DNA from: Bacteroidota bacterium
GTDB taxonomy: Bacteria > Bacteroidota > Bacteroidia > 2-12-FULL-35-15
Direction of reading: 5' to 3'
Length of the DNA: 64,000 nt
Assembly (NCBI GenBank): GCA_947449315.1
Contig: CANFRC010000004.1
Span: 148,714 to 212,713, forward strand
Positions 37,095-46,531 of this stretch are shown here, in pieces. Position 1 is the first letter of the stretch. Every line of letters starts with the position of its first letter. A program made the translations under genes and the position numbers. The notes under the pieces are model-generated. The model was not told the origin of the DNA. It searched no databases and saw only the letters and a list, made by a program, of their open reading frames with translations.

Positions 37095-38621
37095 TTAATG
37101 TTTAAAGTGACGGGTTCCTGTCATCACCATTGAAACTCCGTTTGCATCACAATAGGCTACTGAATCTTTATCTTTAATTGACCCTCCCGGTTGTATAACT
37201 GCTGTAATGCCTGCTTTGTGAGCAATTTCAACACAGTCTGGGAAAGGAAAAAATGCATCTGAAGCCATTACCGAACCTTTCAGGTCAAACCCGAAATTGT
37301 TGGCTTTGGCAATTGCCTGTAGCAAAGCATCTACTCGAGATGTTTGCCCAACGCCACTTGCAAGCAGTTGATTGTTTTTTGCAAGTACAATCGTGTTTGA
37401 TTTGGTATGTTTTACAATTTTGTTGGCAAACGCTAGATCACGCAATTCATCAGATGTCGGTGAAGTTTTGGTAACCGTTTGCATATCAGTAGTCGTTTCC
37501 GTTTTAAGGTCTTTGTCTTGTTCTATCACCCCATTCAACAAGGTGCGAAAGGATTTTGCAGCCAGTTTTGTCTCCTTTTGTTGAAGGATTATTCTATTTG
37601 GTTTTGCTTTCAACACGTCCATTGCATTTACATCGTATGCTGGTGCAATGATTACTTCAAAGAACAGTTTGTTTATTTCTTCTGCAGATGCAAGGTCAAC
37701 AGGGTTGTTGGTAATCAATACACCACCAAATGCACTTGTTGGGTCTCCTGCTAATGCTGCTTTCCAGGCATCCGCTAATTTTGGTCGAGAAGCTATTCCG
37801 CAAGCATTGTTGTGCTTCAGAATTGCGAAGGTGGCATCTGTAAATTCAGAAATTAAATTTACAGCAGCATCCACATCTAACAAATTATTGTACGATAATT
37901 CTTTCCCGCTCCATTTAGTAAACATTTCATCGAGATCGCCATAAAAAACACCTTTTTGATGAGGGTTTTCTCCGTAGCGCAAAACGTGTGCAGATTGAAT
38001 GCTTTTTTTGAAAGCAACGGATTCCTCTCCATTGAAATAGTTAAAAATTGCGGTATCATAGTGGGAAGAAACGTTGAAAGCTCTTGCTGAAAGTTGTCTT
38101 CTGTCGCTTAGTGTGGATGAGCCTTTTTGTGCAATTAAAATAGTATCATGCAAAAAAGTATATTCATCTTTTGATGGAACGATAATCACATCTTTGAAAT
38201 TTTTTGCTGCTGCACGTATCAAAGAAATTCCGCCAATGTCAATTTTTTCGATAATGGCTTGCTCTGCAGCACCTGATGCAACTGTCTCTTCGAAAGGGTA
38301 TAAATCAACGATCACAAGATCAATTTCAGGGATTTCATATTCTTCCAATTGATCAATATCGCTTTGTAATTCTCTCCGGCTCAATATTCCTCCGAAGATT
38401 TTTGGGTGTAATGTTTTTACTCTTCCACCTAAAATAGAAGGGTATGAAGTAAGTGATTCAACGGGTGTGACAGCAATACCAAGCTTTTCAATAAATTCTT
38501 GCGTGCCACCTGTGCTATATATTTTAACTCCTAATGCATGTAGTTGATGAATCACAGGCTCTAAATTATCCTTGTAATAAACCGAAATCAGGGCATTTTT
38601 AATCTTTTTTAATCCGCTCAT
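37095..38621 (-). CDS. purH: Bifunctional AICAR transformylase / IMP cyclohydrolase
   Basis: Catalyses the last two steps of de novo purine synthesis. The frame opens at a TTG (38627); the ATG at 38621 (MSGLKKIKNALISVYYK) is preferred and gives 508 residues. The N-terminal MGS-like cyclohydrolase domain has IYSTGGTQEFIEKLGI and GGRVKTLHPKIFGGIL. The C-terminal transformylase domain has RYGENPHQKG and the catalytic KHNNACG motif. It is upstream of mreB on the same strand and divergent from the FtsX-type permease, a neighbourhood I recall as recurrent in Bacteroidota. Confidence 0.97.
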   Translation of the reverse strand: MSGLKKIKNALISVYYKDNLEPVIHQLHALGVKIYSTGGTQEFIEKLGIAVTPVESLTSYPSILGGRVKTLHPKIFGGILSRRELQSDIDQLEEYEIPEIDLVIVDLYPFEETVASGAAEQAIIEKIDIGGISLIRAAAKNFKDVIIVPSKDEYTFLHDTILIAQKGSSTLSDRRQLSARAFNVSSHYDTAIFNYFNGEESVAFKKSIQSAHVLRYGENPHQKGVFYGDLDEMFTKWSGKELSYNNLLDVDAAVNLISEFTDATFAILKHNNACGIASRPKLADAWKAALAGDPTSAFGGVLITNNPVDLASAEEINKLFFEVIIAPAYDVNAMDVLKAKPNRIILQQKETKLAAKSFRTLLNGVIEQDKDLKTETTTDMQTVTKTSPTSDELRDLAFANKIVKHTKSNTIVLAKNNQLLASGVGQTSRVDALLQAIAKANNFGFDLKGSVMASDAFFPFPDCVEIAHKAGITAVIQPGGSIKDKDSVAYCDANGVSMVMTGTRHFKH

Positions 38622-38776
38622 AAACAATATTAAATATCAATTACAAAAGTAAGACAATTTTGTGCTGTAACCCTTGTAAATTTGATTTGTTGATAAATGT
38701 TTTTTTTGTTAATAACGAGGATTTCCATGCTTTTTTGATAGTTCATTTTTTAGCCATTTTTGGCTCAAAAATTTGA

Positions 38777-38784
38777 TACATTTG
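38777..38784 (+). promoter_or_regulatory. Putative -7 element (TACATTTG) that decides the permease start
   Basis: TACATTTG fits TAnnTTTG. It lies inside the longest open frame of the next gene (which reaches back to a TTG at 38773), so the transcript probably begins downstream and translation starts at the TTG at 38806. A TTTG at 38759-38762 is only 14 bases upstream, short for a -33 element. Confidence 0.45.
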
Positions 38785-38805
38785 CATGGAATAAAAAATA
38801 AGATT

Positions 38806-40053
38806 TTGAAAATAGTTTTTAACCTAATTGGAGAAAGTATTTCATTTGCTGTCAATTCTTTGGTAGCAAATAAATTGCGAACCATTTTGTCGCTATTGGG
38901 CATTACTATTGGCATTTTTGCCATCATTATTGTTTTTACTGTGCTCGATTCTTTAGAGCTAAATCTCCGTAAAAGTGTGGAGAGTTTAGGAGATAATGTG
39001 GTTTTTGTCCAAAAAGAGCCTTGGCAGTTCGGTCCCGATTATCCTTGGTGGAAGTATGAAAAACGCCCATCCATTGACTTTCCTGTACTAGATAAAATCA
39101 TAAAAAATTGTAATAGTGCTTCAGCTGCAGCTTTTGTTATTTTTAGTAGCGTTACTGTAAAGCACGGCAGTAGTAGTATTGAAAACGTAACAGTTGTCTG
39201 CGGTTCGCAACAATATGATAAGGTCAAAAATTTTGAGATTGCAGAAGGTCGTTATTTTAATGATATTGAATCATCTTCAGGCCGGCCTGTTGCCATTATC
39301 GGTGATGTGTTAGCATCCACCTTATTCCCCTTTGAAAATCCTGTTGGTCAGACTATCAAAGTGAATGGGGCTAAAGTAGTTGTAGTCGGCGTTTTTAAGA
39401 AGGAAGGCGAGAGTATTCTTGGTAATAGCTCGGATACTCAAGTGCTTGTACCAATCAATTATGCAAGAACGTTGGTCGATATCCACGATGAAAATTTGAA
39501 TCCTCAGATAATGGTTCGAGCGAAGCCTGGACTTACTAACGATGACCTGATTTCAGAACTTACCGGACTGATGCGATCTATACATAAGCTGAAGCCCAGA
39601 AATGAAGACGATTTCGCACTCAATCAAACTAGTTTGATATCAACTCAGTTTGATAGCTTATTTGGTGTTATTGGTATTGTAGGTTGGGTAATTGGTGGAT
39701 TCTCAATACTTGTAGGAGGTTTTGGAATTGCGAATATAATGTTTGTTTCTGTGAAGGAACGAACGAACATAATTGGTATACAAAAATCGTTGGGCGCAAA
39801 GAATTATTTCATTTTGTCTCAATTTTTATTTGAGGCTGTGTTTTTATCATTGATCGGTGGGGTGATCGGCCTTTTGATTGTTTACCTGATCACTTTGGTG
39901 GCGGGTGATTCAATAGGGATGGAGATTGTGTTGAGTAAATCAAATGTGATTTTAGGTTTTACCATATCCATATTAATTGGTGTAGTTTCTGGTTTTGTTC
40001 CTGCCTATGGTGCATCTCAGTTGGATCCTGTTGAGGCAATCAGGTCGAATTAG
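38806..40053 (+). CDS. MacB/FtsX-type ABC transporter permease
   Basis: Four-helix permease with a large periplasmic core. From the TTG at 38806 the product is 415 residues and begins MKIVFNLIGESISFAVNSLVANKLRTILSLLGIT in the frame; this start is preferred because a TACATTTG box overlaps the longer version. One N-terminal helix (about 32-52), a MacB-PCD periplasmic domain, then FtsX-type helices (IGGFSILVGGFGIANIMFVSVKERTNIIGIQKSLGA region; PAYGASQLDPVEAIRSN end). No ATP-binding subunit is encoded nearby. It might pair with the TolC/MacA-like genes at 415-3250, unproven. Confidence 0.88.
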   Translation: MKIVFNLIGESISFAVNSLVANKLRTILSLLGITIGIFAIIIVFTVLDSLELNLRKSVESLGDNVVFVQKEPWQFGPDYPWWKYEKRPSIDFPVLDKIIKNCNSASAAAFVIFSSVTVKHGSSSIENVTVVCGSQQYDKVKNFEIAEGRYFNDIESSSGRPVAIIGDVLASTLFPFENPVGQTIKVNGAKVVVVGVFKKEGESILGNSSDTQVLVPINYARTLVDIHDENLNPQIMVRAKPGLTNDDLISELTGLMRSIHKLKPRNEDDFALNQTSLISTQFDSLFGVIGIVGWVIGGFSILVGGFGIANIMFVSVKERTNIIGIQKSLGAKNYFILSQFLFEAVFLSLIGGVIGLLIVYLITLVAGDSIGMEIVLSKSNVILGFTISILIGVVSGFVPAYGASQLDPVEAIRSN

Positions 40054-40080
40054 GTGTAACAAAAAATGGCAACTCAGTAA

Positions 40081-40088
40081 TAATTTTG
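40081..40088 (+). promoter_or_regulatory. Putative -7 element (TAATTTTG) before the small membrane protein
   Basis: Fits TAnnTTTG and ends 13 bases before the ATG at 40102. No -33 element is recognisable. Confidence 0.35.
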
Positions 40089-40101
40089 TAATTCGTTAAC
40101 T

Positions 40102-40443
40102 ATGCAATCAACTGTGAAACGTCCAAAAATTCTAAAGATCGTTTGTATCTTAGGTTTTTTCTCGATTGTTTTTAGTTTTCTAGCTGTATTTTCCCCTTCT
40201 GTTAAAAGGATGGGAGATTGGTACCCAGCACTTTTCGGTTTAATAGTTGCTGCAAGTTTTATATCTTATATTGGTGTTTGGCATATGAAACGCTGGGGTG
40301 TTCAATTATTCATTGTTACCTTTTTTGTAAAAGAGATATTGGCTGTTTCTGTCAGCGATTTTAGCATTGCTGGGATCCTTTTTTCAGTGCTGTGTATTTT
40401 TCCAATGTTATTATTTTACAATCGAATGGATTTGAACTTATAG
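40102..40443 (+). CDS. Small four-helix membrane protein, function unknown
   Basis: A 113-residue, strongly hydrophobic protein with about four helices (residues 13-30, 42-60, 66-82, 88-105). The N-terminus is basic (QSTVKRPKILKI), suggesting a cytoplasmic start. No domain is recognised. It is 48 bases downstream of the permease and 80 bases upstream of the desaturase, with its own TAnnTTTG-like box. Confidence 0.6.
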   Translation: MQSTVKRPKILKIVCILGFFSIVFSFLAVFSPSVKRMGDWYPALFGLIVAASFISYIGVWHMKRWGVQLFIVTFFVKEILAVSVSDFSIAGILFSVLCIFPMLLFYNRMDLNL

Positions 40444-40523
40444 GCAGATATTCAGTCTGTTTCTTGAAAGTTGTAAGAATTACCATTTTTTTGAGTAAAT
40501 TAGCATCTTAAATTAAGTAAAGT

Positions 40524-41642
40524 ATGAAACAAAAAATCAAATTTGTTAATAAGGACAAAACGCAATTTTACAGTACTTTAAAAGCACGTGTTGATAATTA
40601 CTTTATTGAAAACAATATCTCTCAGCATAGCAATGTCAATATGGTTATCAAAACCTTTGTGATGCTTTCACTTTATTTTGTGCCTTATGCACTAATATGG
40701 ACGCAGGGGTTCGGTTTGTTGGGGATGTGGCTTTGTTCATGTGTGATGGGTTTGGGGCTTGCTGGTATTGGGATGAGCGTAATGCATGACGCTAACCACG
40801 ATGCCTATTCCGCCAATCCATTTATCAATAAACTAGTAGCTCACTCACTTACTTTGGTAGGTGGCGACAACAGAAACTGGAGAACGCAACATAATATTCT
40901 TCACCACACCTATACAAATATTCACGAACACGATAGAGATATTGATAACAAGGTGATTATGCGTTTTTCTCCAGCAGGGGAATACAAAAAAATTCAACGT
41001 TTTCAAGTTGTCTATGTGTTTTTCTTTTATGCAATCATGTCTTTGTATTGGACAACGGCTAAAGATTTCGTTCAGTATTTTCAATTTAATAAAGAAGGTC
41101 AACACAGAGATACTAGTTTTCGTAAGTTTGTCACTTTGATGGGGTTAATACTTTGGAAAGCGATTTATTTTACCTTCATTTTTGTTTTACCAATGATGTT
41201 CCTTCATTTAACTTTCTTGCAAGTTCTGGTTGGTTTTTTAACCTTGCATACCATTGCAGGCTTGATATTGAGCATTGTTTTCCAACTTGCACATGTGGTT
41301 GAGGATTCGAAATTTCCTGTCCCAGATGAAAAAGGGAATATTCAAAACGAATGGGCGATTCATCAGATGGAAACAACTGCTGATTTTTCAAGAAACAGCT
41401 GGTTGATCACCTATTATGTAGGTGGATTAAATTACCAGACGGAACATCATCTGTTTCCTCGTATTTGCCATGTTCATTATCCTAAAATTGCTCCTATAGT
41501 AGAAGCGACAGCTAAGGAATTTGGAATAAAATACATTTATAACGAAACGATATGGAAAGCATTCAAATCGCACATGTCTATTATTTCTAAGTTAGGGAAA
41601 AACGATATCAGTTTTAATGCGATTGCTAATAGTATGGGTTAA
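40524..41642 (+). CDS. Fatty acid (acyl-lipid / acyl-CoA) desaturase
   Basis: A 372-residue di-iron membrane desaturase. The three histidine boxes are present: HDANHD (about residue 88), HNILHH (about 125) and QTEHH (about 308), the last of the Q-x-x-H-H type found in front-end and linoleoyl-type desaturases rather than the HxxHH stearoyl-CoA type. Hydrophobic segments flank them (about 46-85 and 205-255). It introduces double bonds into membrane fatty acids, often as a cold response. Regiospecificity cannot be told. Ends before a strong terminator at 41664. Confidence 0.92.
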   Translation: MKQKIKFVNKDKTQFYSTLKARVDNYFIENNISQHSNVNMVIKTFVMLSLYFVPYALIWTQGFGLLGMWLCSCVMGLGLAGIGMSVMHDANHDAYSANPFINKLVAHSLTLVGGDNRNWRTQHNILHHTYTNIHEHDRDIDNKVIMRFSPAGEYKKIQRFQVVYVFFFYAIMSLYWTTAKDFVQYFQFNKEGQHRDTSFRKFVTLMGLILWKAIYFTFIFVLPMMFLHLTFLQVLVGFLTLHTIAGLILSIVFQLAHVVEDSKFPVPDEKGNIQNEWAIHQMETTADFSRNSWLITYYVGGLNYQTEHHLFPRICHVHYPKIAPIVEATAKEFGIKYIYNETIWKAFKSHMSIISKLGKNDISFNAIANSMG

Positions 41643-41663
41643 TACCTTATTTTATTAAAAGAA

Positions 41664-41694
41664 AAGCCTCTTCGTTTTGCGAAGAGGCTTTTTT
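41664..41694 (+). terminator. Intrinsic terminator after the desaturase
   Basis: AAGCCTCTTCG pairs with CGAAGAGGCTT around a 5-base loop (41664-41690) with a T run to 41694. It lies about 22 bases past the stop. The A run on its left also lets it work for minus-strand transcripts such as mfd. Confidence 0.9.
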
Positions 41695-41862
41695 GTTGGA
41701 ATACTTTACGATTTATTTCAGTGATCAGGAAAACGCCTATGCTGATAATGTTTTCAATTTTAATACAGCTGTCTTCTTTCAGATACTTTCGGGTCTTTGT
41801 TATAAACACATCCAGGCTTTTTTATATAGTCTGAGTTTTTGGGGAGAAGAAGAAATTAAGGA

Positions 41863-44800
41863 TTAATACAGCACAGGTCTTAACGCCACAGTCGCATCAT
41901 CAATCGATTTAATGTTTTCAAATGAAAGCGTTAGTTTCCCATTTGTCTCTTTCATTTTACACAACTTCGCATTCTGTTGAACAAACTTTAACACTTTGGT
42001 AAAATTTTCACTTTGATAATAAGGAGAATTTTGATTCGGAATAAAATATCCAACCATTCTATTATTCTTCAACAATAATTTTTCAAAACCAATTTCCATA
42101 GCTAACCACCGTAAACGAATGGTATGAATCAATTCTATTGCTTGCTCCGGAACAGGCCCAAACCGGTCACGAAGAGAAGTTTCAAATTTCAACAATTGTT
42201 CTTCCGTATTTGAATCATCCAACTCACGGTATAAATTCAAACGTTCGGTAATATTATTGACATAGTTGTCTGGTATCAAAATTTCCATATCGGTGTCTAT
42301 GGCGCAATCCGAAATGTATTGGCTATGCTGCTTCTGTGTATATTTTTGAGATCCACCAACATTTGTATCTCGCAACTCTTCATGTTCACTTCTCAATTCC
42401 ATGATGGCTTCATCCAGAATTTTTTGGTACATCTCAAAACCAATTTCATTGATGAAACCACTTTGTTCACCACCCAATAAATTTCCCGCTCCGCGAATAT
42501 CCAAGTCGCGCATGGCAATGTTGAAACCACTTCCTAAGTCAGAAAACTCTTCAATAGCTTTTAAACGTTTACGCGCTTCAGGGGTTAGTAATGAAACAGG
42601 CGTTGTCAATAAATAACAAAATGCTTTTTTGTTGGAGCGTCCTACACGTCCCCGCATTTGGTGTAAATCACTTAAACCAAACATATGTGCTTGATTGATG
42701 ATAATCGTATTGGCATTCGAAATATCCAGTCCTGCTTCAATGATTGTTGTTGCCACCAATACATCGTATTCACCTTCCACAAAATCCATCATTACTTGTT
42801 CCAGCTTATCGCCTTCCAACTGACCGTGACCTATGGCAACTTTCGCATCGGGACATAAACGTTGTATCATTCCTGCAATCTCCATAATGTTTTGTACTCT
42901 GTTGTGAACAAAAAACACTTGGCCACCACGAGAAATTTCAAATGATACAGCATCACGAATAATTTCTTCGTTGAATGTATGTAATTCTGTTTGCACCGGA
43001 TAGCGATTCGGTGGAGGTGTGTTGATCACTGATAGATCACGGGCACCCATCATTGAAAATTGCAAGGTTCTTGGAATGGGAGTAGCTGTGAGCGTTAGCG
43101 TATCAACATTTGTTTTGAAGGTTTTCAGTTTATCTTTTACAGCAACACCAAATTTTTGTTCTTCATCAATGATTATTAATCCAAGATCTTTGAATTTCAC
43201 TCCTTTCCCCACAATACCATGTGTTCCGATTAATATATCCACTTCTCCTTTTTCAACTTTTTCCAGTGTTTCTTTTTGGTCTTTCGCAGATTTATATCGA
43301 TTGATGTAATCAACATTGCAAGGAAGATCTTTTAATCGATCTCGGAACGTTTTATAATGCTGTAAGGCAAGAATAGTTGTTGGAACCAAAATGGCAACTT
43401 GTTTACTGTCGCATACAGCTTTGAATGCTGCACGGATGGCAACTTCGGTTTTTCCGAAGCCAACATCTCCGCAAACAAGCCTATCCATAGGCCATTCGCT
43501 CTCCATGTCTTTTTTTACATCCGCAGTCGATTTTATTTGATCGGGAGTATCTTCATAAATAAATGAAGCTTCCAATTCGTTTTGCATGTAATTATCAGGA
43601 CTAAACTGAAAACCTTTTAACGCTTTTCGCTTGGCATAAAGTTGAATTAAGTCGTAGGCAATCTCTTTTACTTTTTTCTTGGTCTTTTGTTTTAATGTCG
43701 CCCAAGCGTTACTTCCTAATTTATTTATTTTTGGTTCAGCACCTTCTTTACCAGAATATTTTGCAATGCGATGAAGTGAGTGAATGCTGATGTTAACCAC
43801 ATCATAGTCTTTGTAAACAAGGCGAATTGTTTCTTGTGTTTTACCATTTACTTCGATGGTTTCAAGTCCGCCATAACGACCAACACCATAGTCAATGTGT
43901 GTAACATAATCACCAGGATTTAATCCTTTGAGTTCTTTTAAGGTAAGTGCCTCATTCTTTTTATTGAAACTACTCTTTAAGCGGAAGCGGTGATAACGAT
44001 CAAAGATTTGGTGATCTGTATAACACGCTATTTTTAATTCATTATCAATAAACCCTTCATGAATAGATAAAAGGATTGGAGTAAAAATTTCGAGTTCCTC
44101 TGGTTTTTTCGGAGCGATGTCTTCAAATATTTTATAAAGACGTTCAATTTGTTTGGATGTATCCGAAAAAATTACATTCGATAAACCGTTTCGTAAATTG
44201 CTTTTGAAATTGTCATTTAGGAATGTAAAATTCTTATTGAAACTAGGTTGTGGTGAGAAATTATAGGTAATGATTTTTGTTGGCGCCAATGAAAAATGAT
44301 TCCCGAATTCTACAACAGGAAATCCTAATATTTGTTTTGTGAAAACATCTTTGTGAATGTATAGTTCATTAGGTGGGAGCTGAGCAACCACCGAATCAAG
44401 TTTACTGAAAGATGTTTCTGCTTGTGCAAATGCTTTTTCGATTCGGTCAACCGTCAGCTGAAAATGTTTGAACCAGATAACAGAATTTTCAGGGATGAAT
44501 TCAAAAAATGTTTGACGGCTTTCCTGTAATAATTTTGTTTGTACGTTAGGAATGATGTTACAATACGCAACTTTTTGCACCGACAATTGTGATGTAGGAT
44601 CAAAGCTGCGAATGGAATCTACTTCATTTCCTAAAAATTCAACTCGATAAGGGTTGTCGTTTGAGAAAGAGAAAATATCTACAATTCCGCCTCGAACGGA
44701 GTATTGTCCGGGTTCTACAACATAATCCACGCGGTTGAAATCATAGTCAATTAAAACATCAGAAATAAAATCAATGGAGATCTTTTCTCCTTGTTTTAAT

Positions 44801-45300
44801 GCTAAGGTATTTTTTGTTAAATGTGTTTTTGTAACAACCTTTTCTGTTAATGCTTCCGGATAGGTAACGATGCAGATATGTTTTTTGCCTGTGTTTATTT
44901 TATTCAATACTTCAGCACGCAATAGAATGTTTGAGTTATCAATTTCCTCGTGTTCATAAGGCATGCGATAGGAGGCAGGAAAGAACAATACATTTTGTTC
45001 GCCCAATACATTTTCAAGATCATTTAGAAAGTAGGCTGCCTCTTCTTTATCAGCAAGGACCAATAAGTTTGTTTTATGAATGTGTTGGAAGGCTGTTGCA
45101 GCAATGAAAGAAGCTCCAGAGCCAATCACATTTTTTAGCTGAAGACGCGTAGCATTCCCTGTCAATTCTTGTATGAGTAAAGAATTGTTAGCGGACTCAC
45201 CGTACTTGCGTAAAATATCTTCCTTGGTCACTGGCTTCCTAAAAGGATTACAAAAATACAAAAAATAAACCCTCGTCTTATTGAAAAAACCAGGGTTCAT
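41863..45300 (-). CDS. mfd: Transcription-repair coupling factor Mfd
   Basis: A 1145-residue translocase that removes stalled RNA polymerase and recruits UvrA. The UvrB-homology module is N-terminal (NVLFFPASYRMPYEHEEIDNS, VEPGQYSVRGGIVDIFSF). A CarD-like RNA-polymerase-interaction domain follows (GDYVTHIDYGVGRYGGLETIE), then SF2 translocase motifs: Walker A CGDVGFGKTEVAIRAAF, DEEQ in IIDEEQKFG, LTATPIPRT, and motif VI QMRGRVGRS. The C-terminal TRCF domain is present. Start is uncertain: the ATG at 45300 precedes a TATTTTTG box, so a GTG at 45231 (VTKEDILRKYG) is an alternative. Confidence 0.96.
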   Translation of the reverse strand: MNPGFFNKTRVYFLYFCNPFRKPVTKEDILRKYGESANNSLLIQELTGNATRLQLKNVIGSGASFIAATAFQHIHKTNLLVLADKEEAAYFLNDLENVLGEQNVLFFPASYRMPYEHEEIDNSNILLRAEVLNKINTGKKHICIVTYPEALTEKVVTKTHLTKNTLALKQGEKISIDFISDVLIDYDFNRVDYVVEPGQYSVRGGIVDIFSFSNDNPYRVEFLGNEVDSIRSFDPTSQLSVQKVAYCNIIPNVQTKLLQESRQTFFEFIPENSVIWFKHFQLTVDRIEKAFAQAETSFSKLDSVVAQLPPNELYIHKDVFTKQILGFPVVEFGNHFSLAPTKIITYNFSPQPSFNKNFTFLNDNFKSNLRNGLSNVIFSDTSKQIERLYKIFEDIAPKKPEELEIFTPILLSIHEGFIDNELKIACYTDHQIFDRYHRFRLKSSFNKKNEALTLKELKGLNPGDYVTHIDYGVGRYGGLETIEVNGKTQETIRLVYKDYDVVNISIHSLHRIAKYSGKEGAEPKINKLGSNAWATLKQKTKKKVKEIAYDLIQLYAKRKALKGFQFSPDNYMQNELEASFIYEDTPDQIKSTADVKKDMESEWPMDRLVCGDVGFGKTEVAIRAAFKAVCDSKQVAILVPTTILALQHYKTFRDRLKDLPCNVDYINRYKSAKDQKETLEKVEKGEVDILIGTHGIVGKGVKFKDLGLIIIDEEQKFGVAVKDKLKTFKTNVDTLTLTATPIPRTLQFSMMGARDLSVINTPPPNRYPVQTELHTFNEEIIRDAVSFEISRGGQVFFVHNRVQNIMEIAGMIQRLCPDAKVAIGHGQLEGDKLEQVMMDFVEGEYDVLVATTIIEAGLDISNANTIIINQAHMFGLSDLHQMRGRVGRSNKKAFCYLLTTPVSLLTPEARKRLKAIEEFSDLGSGFNIAMRDLDIRGAGNLLGGEQSGFINEIGFEMYQKILDEAIMELRSEHEELRDTNVGGSQKYTQKQHSQYISDCAIDTDMEILIPDNYVNNITERLNLYRELDDSNTEEQLLKFETSLRDRFGPVPEQAIELIHTIRLRWLAMEIGFEKLLLKNNRMVGYFIPNQNSPYYQSENFTKVLKFVQQNAKLCKMKETNGKLTLSFENIKSIDDATVALRPVLY

Positions 45301-45365
45301 AAAGTTTATCTAACTGCTTGCTACGTTCTTCAGAAAAAATAATATTCGAACGGACAACTATACTG

Positions 45366-45400
45366 CGTGTCACTTCGAGTGCGAATGAATCGAGAAGGAT
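45366..45400. repeat. Short extragenic repeat-like sequence (CACTTCGAGTG ... TCGAGAAG)
   Basis: TGTCACTTCGAG followed after a short spacer by ATCGAGAAGGAT resembles the extragenic TGTCAxTTCGAGxG...TCGAGAA repeats that I recall from many Bacteroidota chromosomes. Only this copy is noted in the window, so the repeat status rests on recall. Confidence 0.35.
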
Positions 45401-45408
45401 TGATAGGA

Positions 45409-46428
45409 CTATGCTTTTTCGGACACGGAGTATTTTTTCATAAAATCACCTGCAAGGTCAACCATATCTGCGGACCCTAAAAACAAAGGAGTACGTTGGT
45501 GAAGTTCCTTGATATCCAATTCCATGATACGTTTAAATCCATCTGTTGCTTTCCCACCAGCTTGTTCCAGAATAAATGCCAAAGGATTGCACTCGTACAA
45601 TAAACGCAATTTTCCTTTCGGAGATTTTGCAGTTGTAGGATAAATATAAACGCCTCCTGTAATTAAATTACGATGAATGTCAGCAACACCTGATCCGATA
45701 TAGCGGGAAGAGTAGGGACGATTTGTCGCATCGTCTTCTTCCTGACAATATTTTATATATTTTTTTACCCCTTCCGGGAAGTGTACATAATTTCCTTCGT
45801 TAATAGAATAGGTTTTAGCTTGTTTAGGTGTTTGCATATTCGGATGTGATAAACAAAATTCTCCAATAGAAGGATCTAACGTAAATCCGTTTACTCCCTT
45901 GCCTGTTGTATACACCATCATACAAGAAGATCCATAAATTACGTACCCTGCAGCAATTTGTTCTGTCCCTCGTTGCATAAAGTCTTCATAGGTCCCCGGT
46001 CCGGTTAATGATGTTCTTCTATATATGGAGAATATGGTCCCGATGGATACATTTACATCAATGTTGGAAGAACCATCCAAAGGATCCATCGCTACTACAT
46101 ATTTTGCGTTTTTTGATACGGCGTTATCAATGGTTATAATGTCTTCGTTTTCTTCTGAAGCAATAGCGCAACATTCTCCGCCAACACTCAAAGCTGCAAT
46201 AAATTGCTCATTTGCAAAAACATCCAGTTTCTTCACATTCTCACCTTGTATGTTAATCTCTCCTGCATCACCTAAAATATCAGCCAATCCAGCCTTTGTC
46301 ACCTCGCGGTTCACAATTTTTGAAGCGATGGCTATATCGCGTAACAGTCGTGATAATTCTCCTTTTGCATAGGGAAAATCTGCTTGTTTTTCAATAATAA
46401 ATTGTCCTAATGTTTTAACTCTGCTCAT
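45409..46428 (-). CDS. fbp: Class I fructose-1,6-bisphosphatase
   Basis: Hydrolyses fructose 1,6-bisphosphate to fructose 6-phosphate, the key step of gluconeogenesis. The frame opens at a GTG (46452), but the ATG at 46428 ([15 protein letters not shown]) is the family start and gives 339 residues. Metal and substrate motifs are visible: ASEENED (Glu), [26 protein letters not shown], and the C-terminal [21 protein letters not shown]. Divergent from the GNAT gene. Followed by a 108-base gap before mfd on the same strand. Confidence 0.97.
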   Translation of the reverse strand: MSRVKTLGQFIIEKQADFPYAKGELSRLLRDIAIASKIVNREVTKAGLADILGDAGEINIQGENVKKLDVFANEQFIAALSVGGECCAIASEENEDIITIDNAVSKNAKYVVAMDPLDGSSNIDVNVSIGTIFSIYRRTSLTGPGTYEDFMQRGTEQIAAGYVIYGSSCMMVYTTGKGVNGFTLDPSIGEFCLSHPNMQTPKQAKTYSINEGNYVHFPEGVKKYIKYCQEEDDATNRPYSSRYIGSGVADIHRNLITGGVYIYPTTAKSPKGKLRLLYECNPLAFILEQAGGKATDGFKRIMELDIKELHQRTPLFLGSADMVDLAGDFMKKYSVSEKA

Positions 46429-46485
46429 CTTTGGTTTATTTTGAATATACACAAATATCGCAATATTTTTGGATGGTAAAAATGA

Positions 46486-46514
46486 TTGTTTATATCATTT
46501 CATTTTTACCTTTG
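46486..46514 (+). promoter_or_regulatory. Promoter of the GNAT-aspartate kinase operon (TTG-N18-TACCTTTG)
   Basis: A -7 element TACCTTTG (46507-46514) and a TTG at 46486-46488, spaced by 18 bases, fit the Bacteroidota TTTG-N19-TAnnTTTG pattern. It lies 17 bases before the ATG at 46532 and supports that start over the upstream in-frame one at 46469. Confidence 0.6.
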
Positions 46515-46531
46515 TTTACCAATTTATTAAT

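Noticed and set aside
38752..38765. AGCCA-TTTT-TGGCT hairpin between purH and the permease
   Set aside because: Five base pairs only, without a T run in the right place for either gene. It may be chance in AT-rich DNA.
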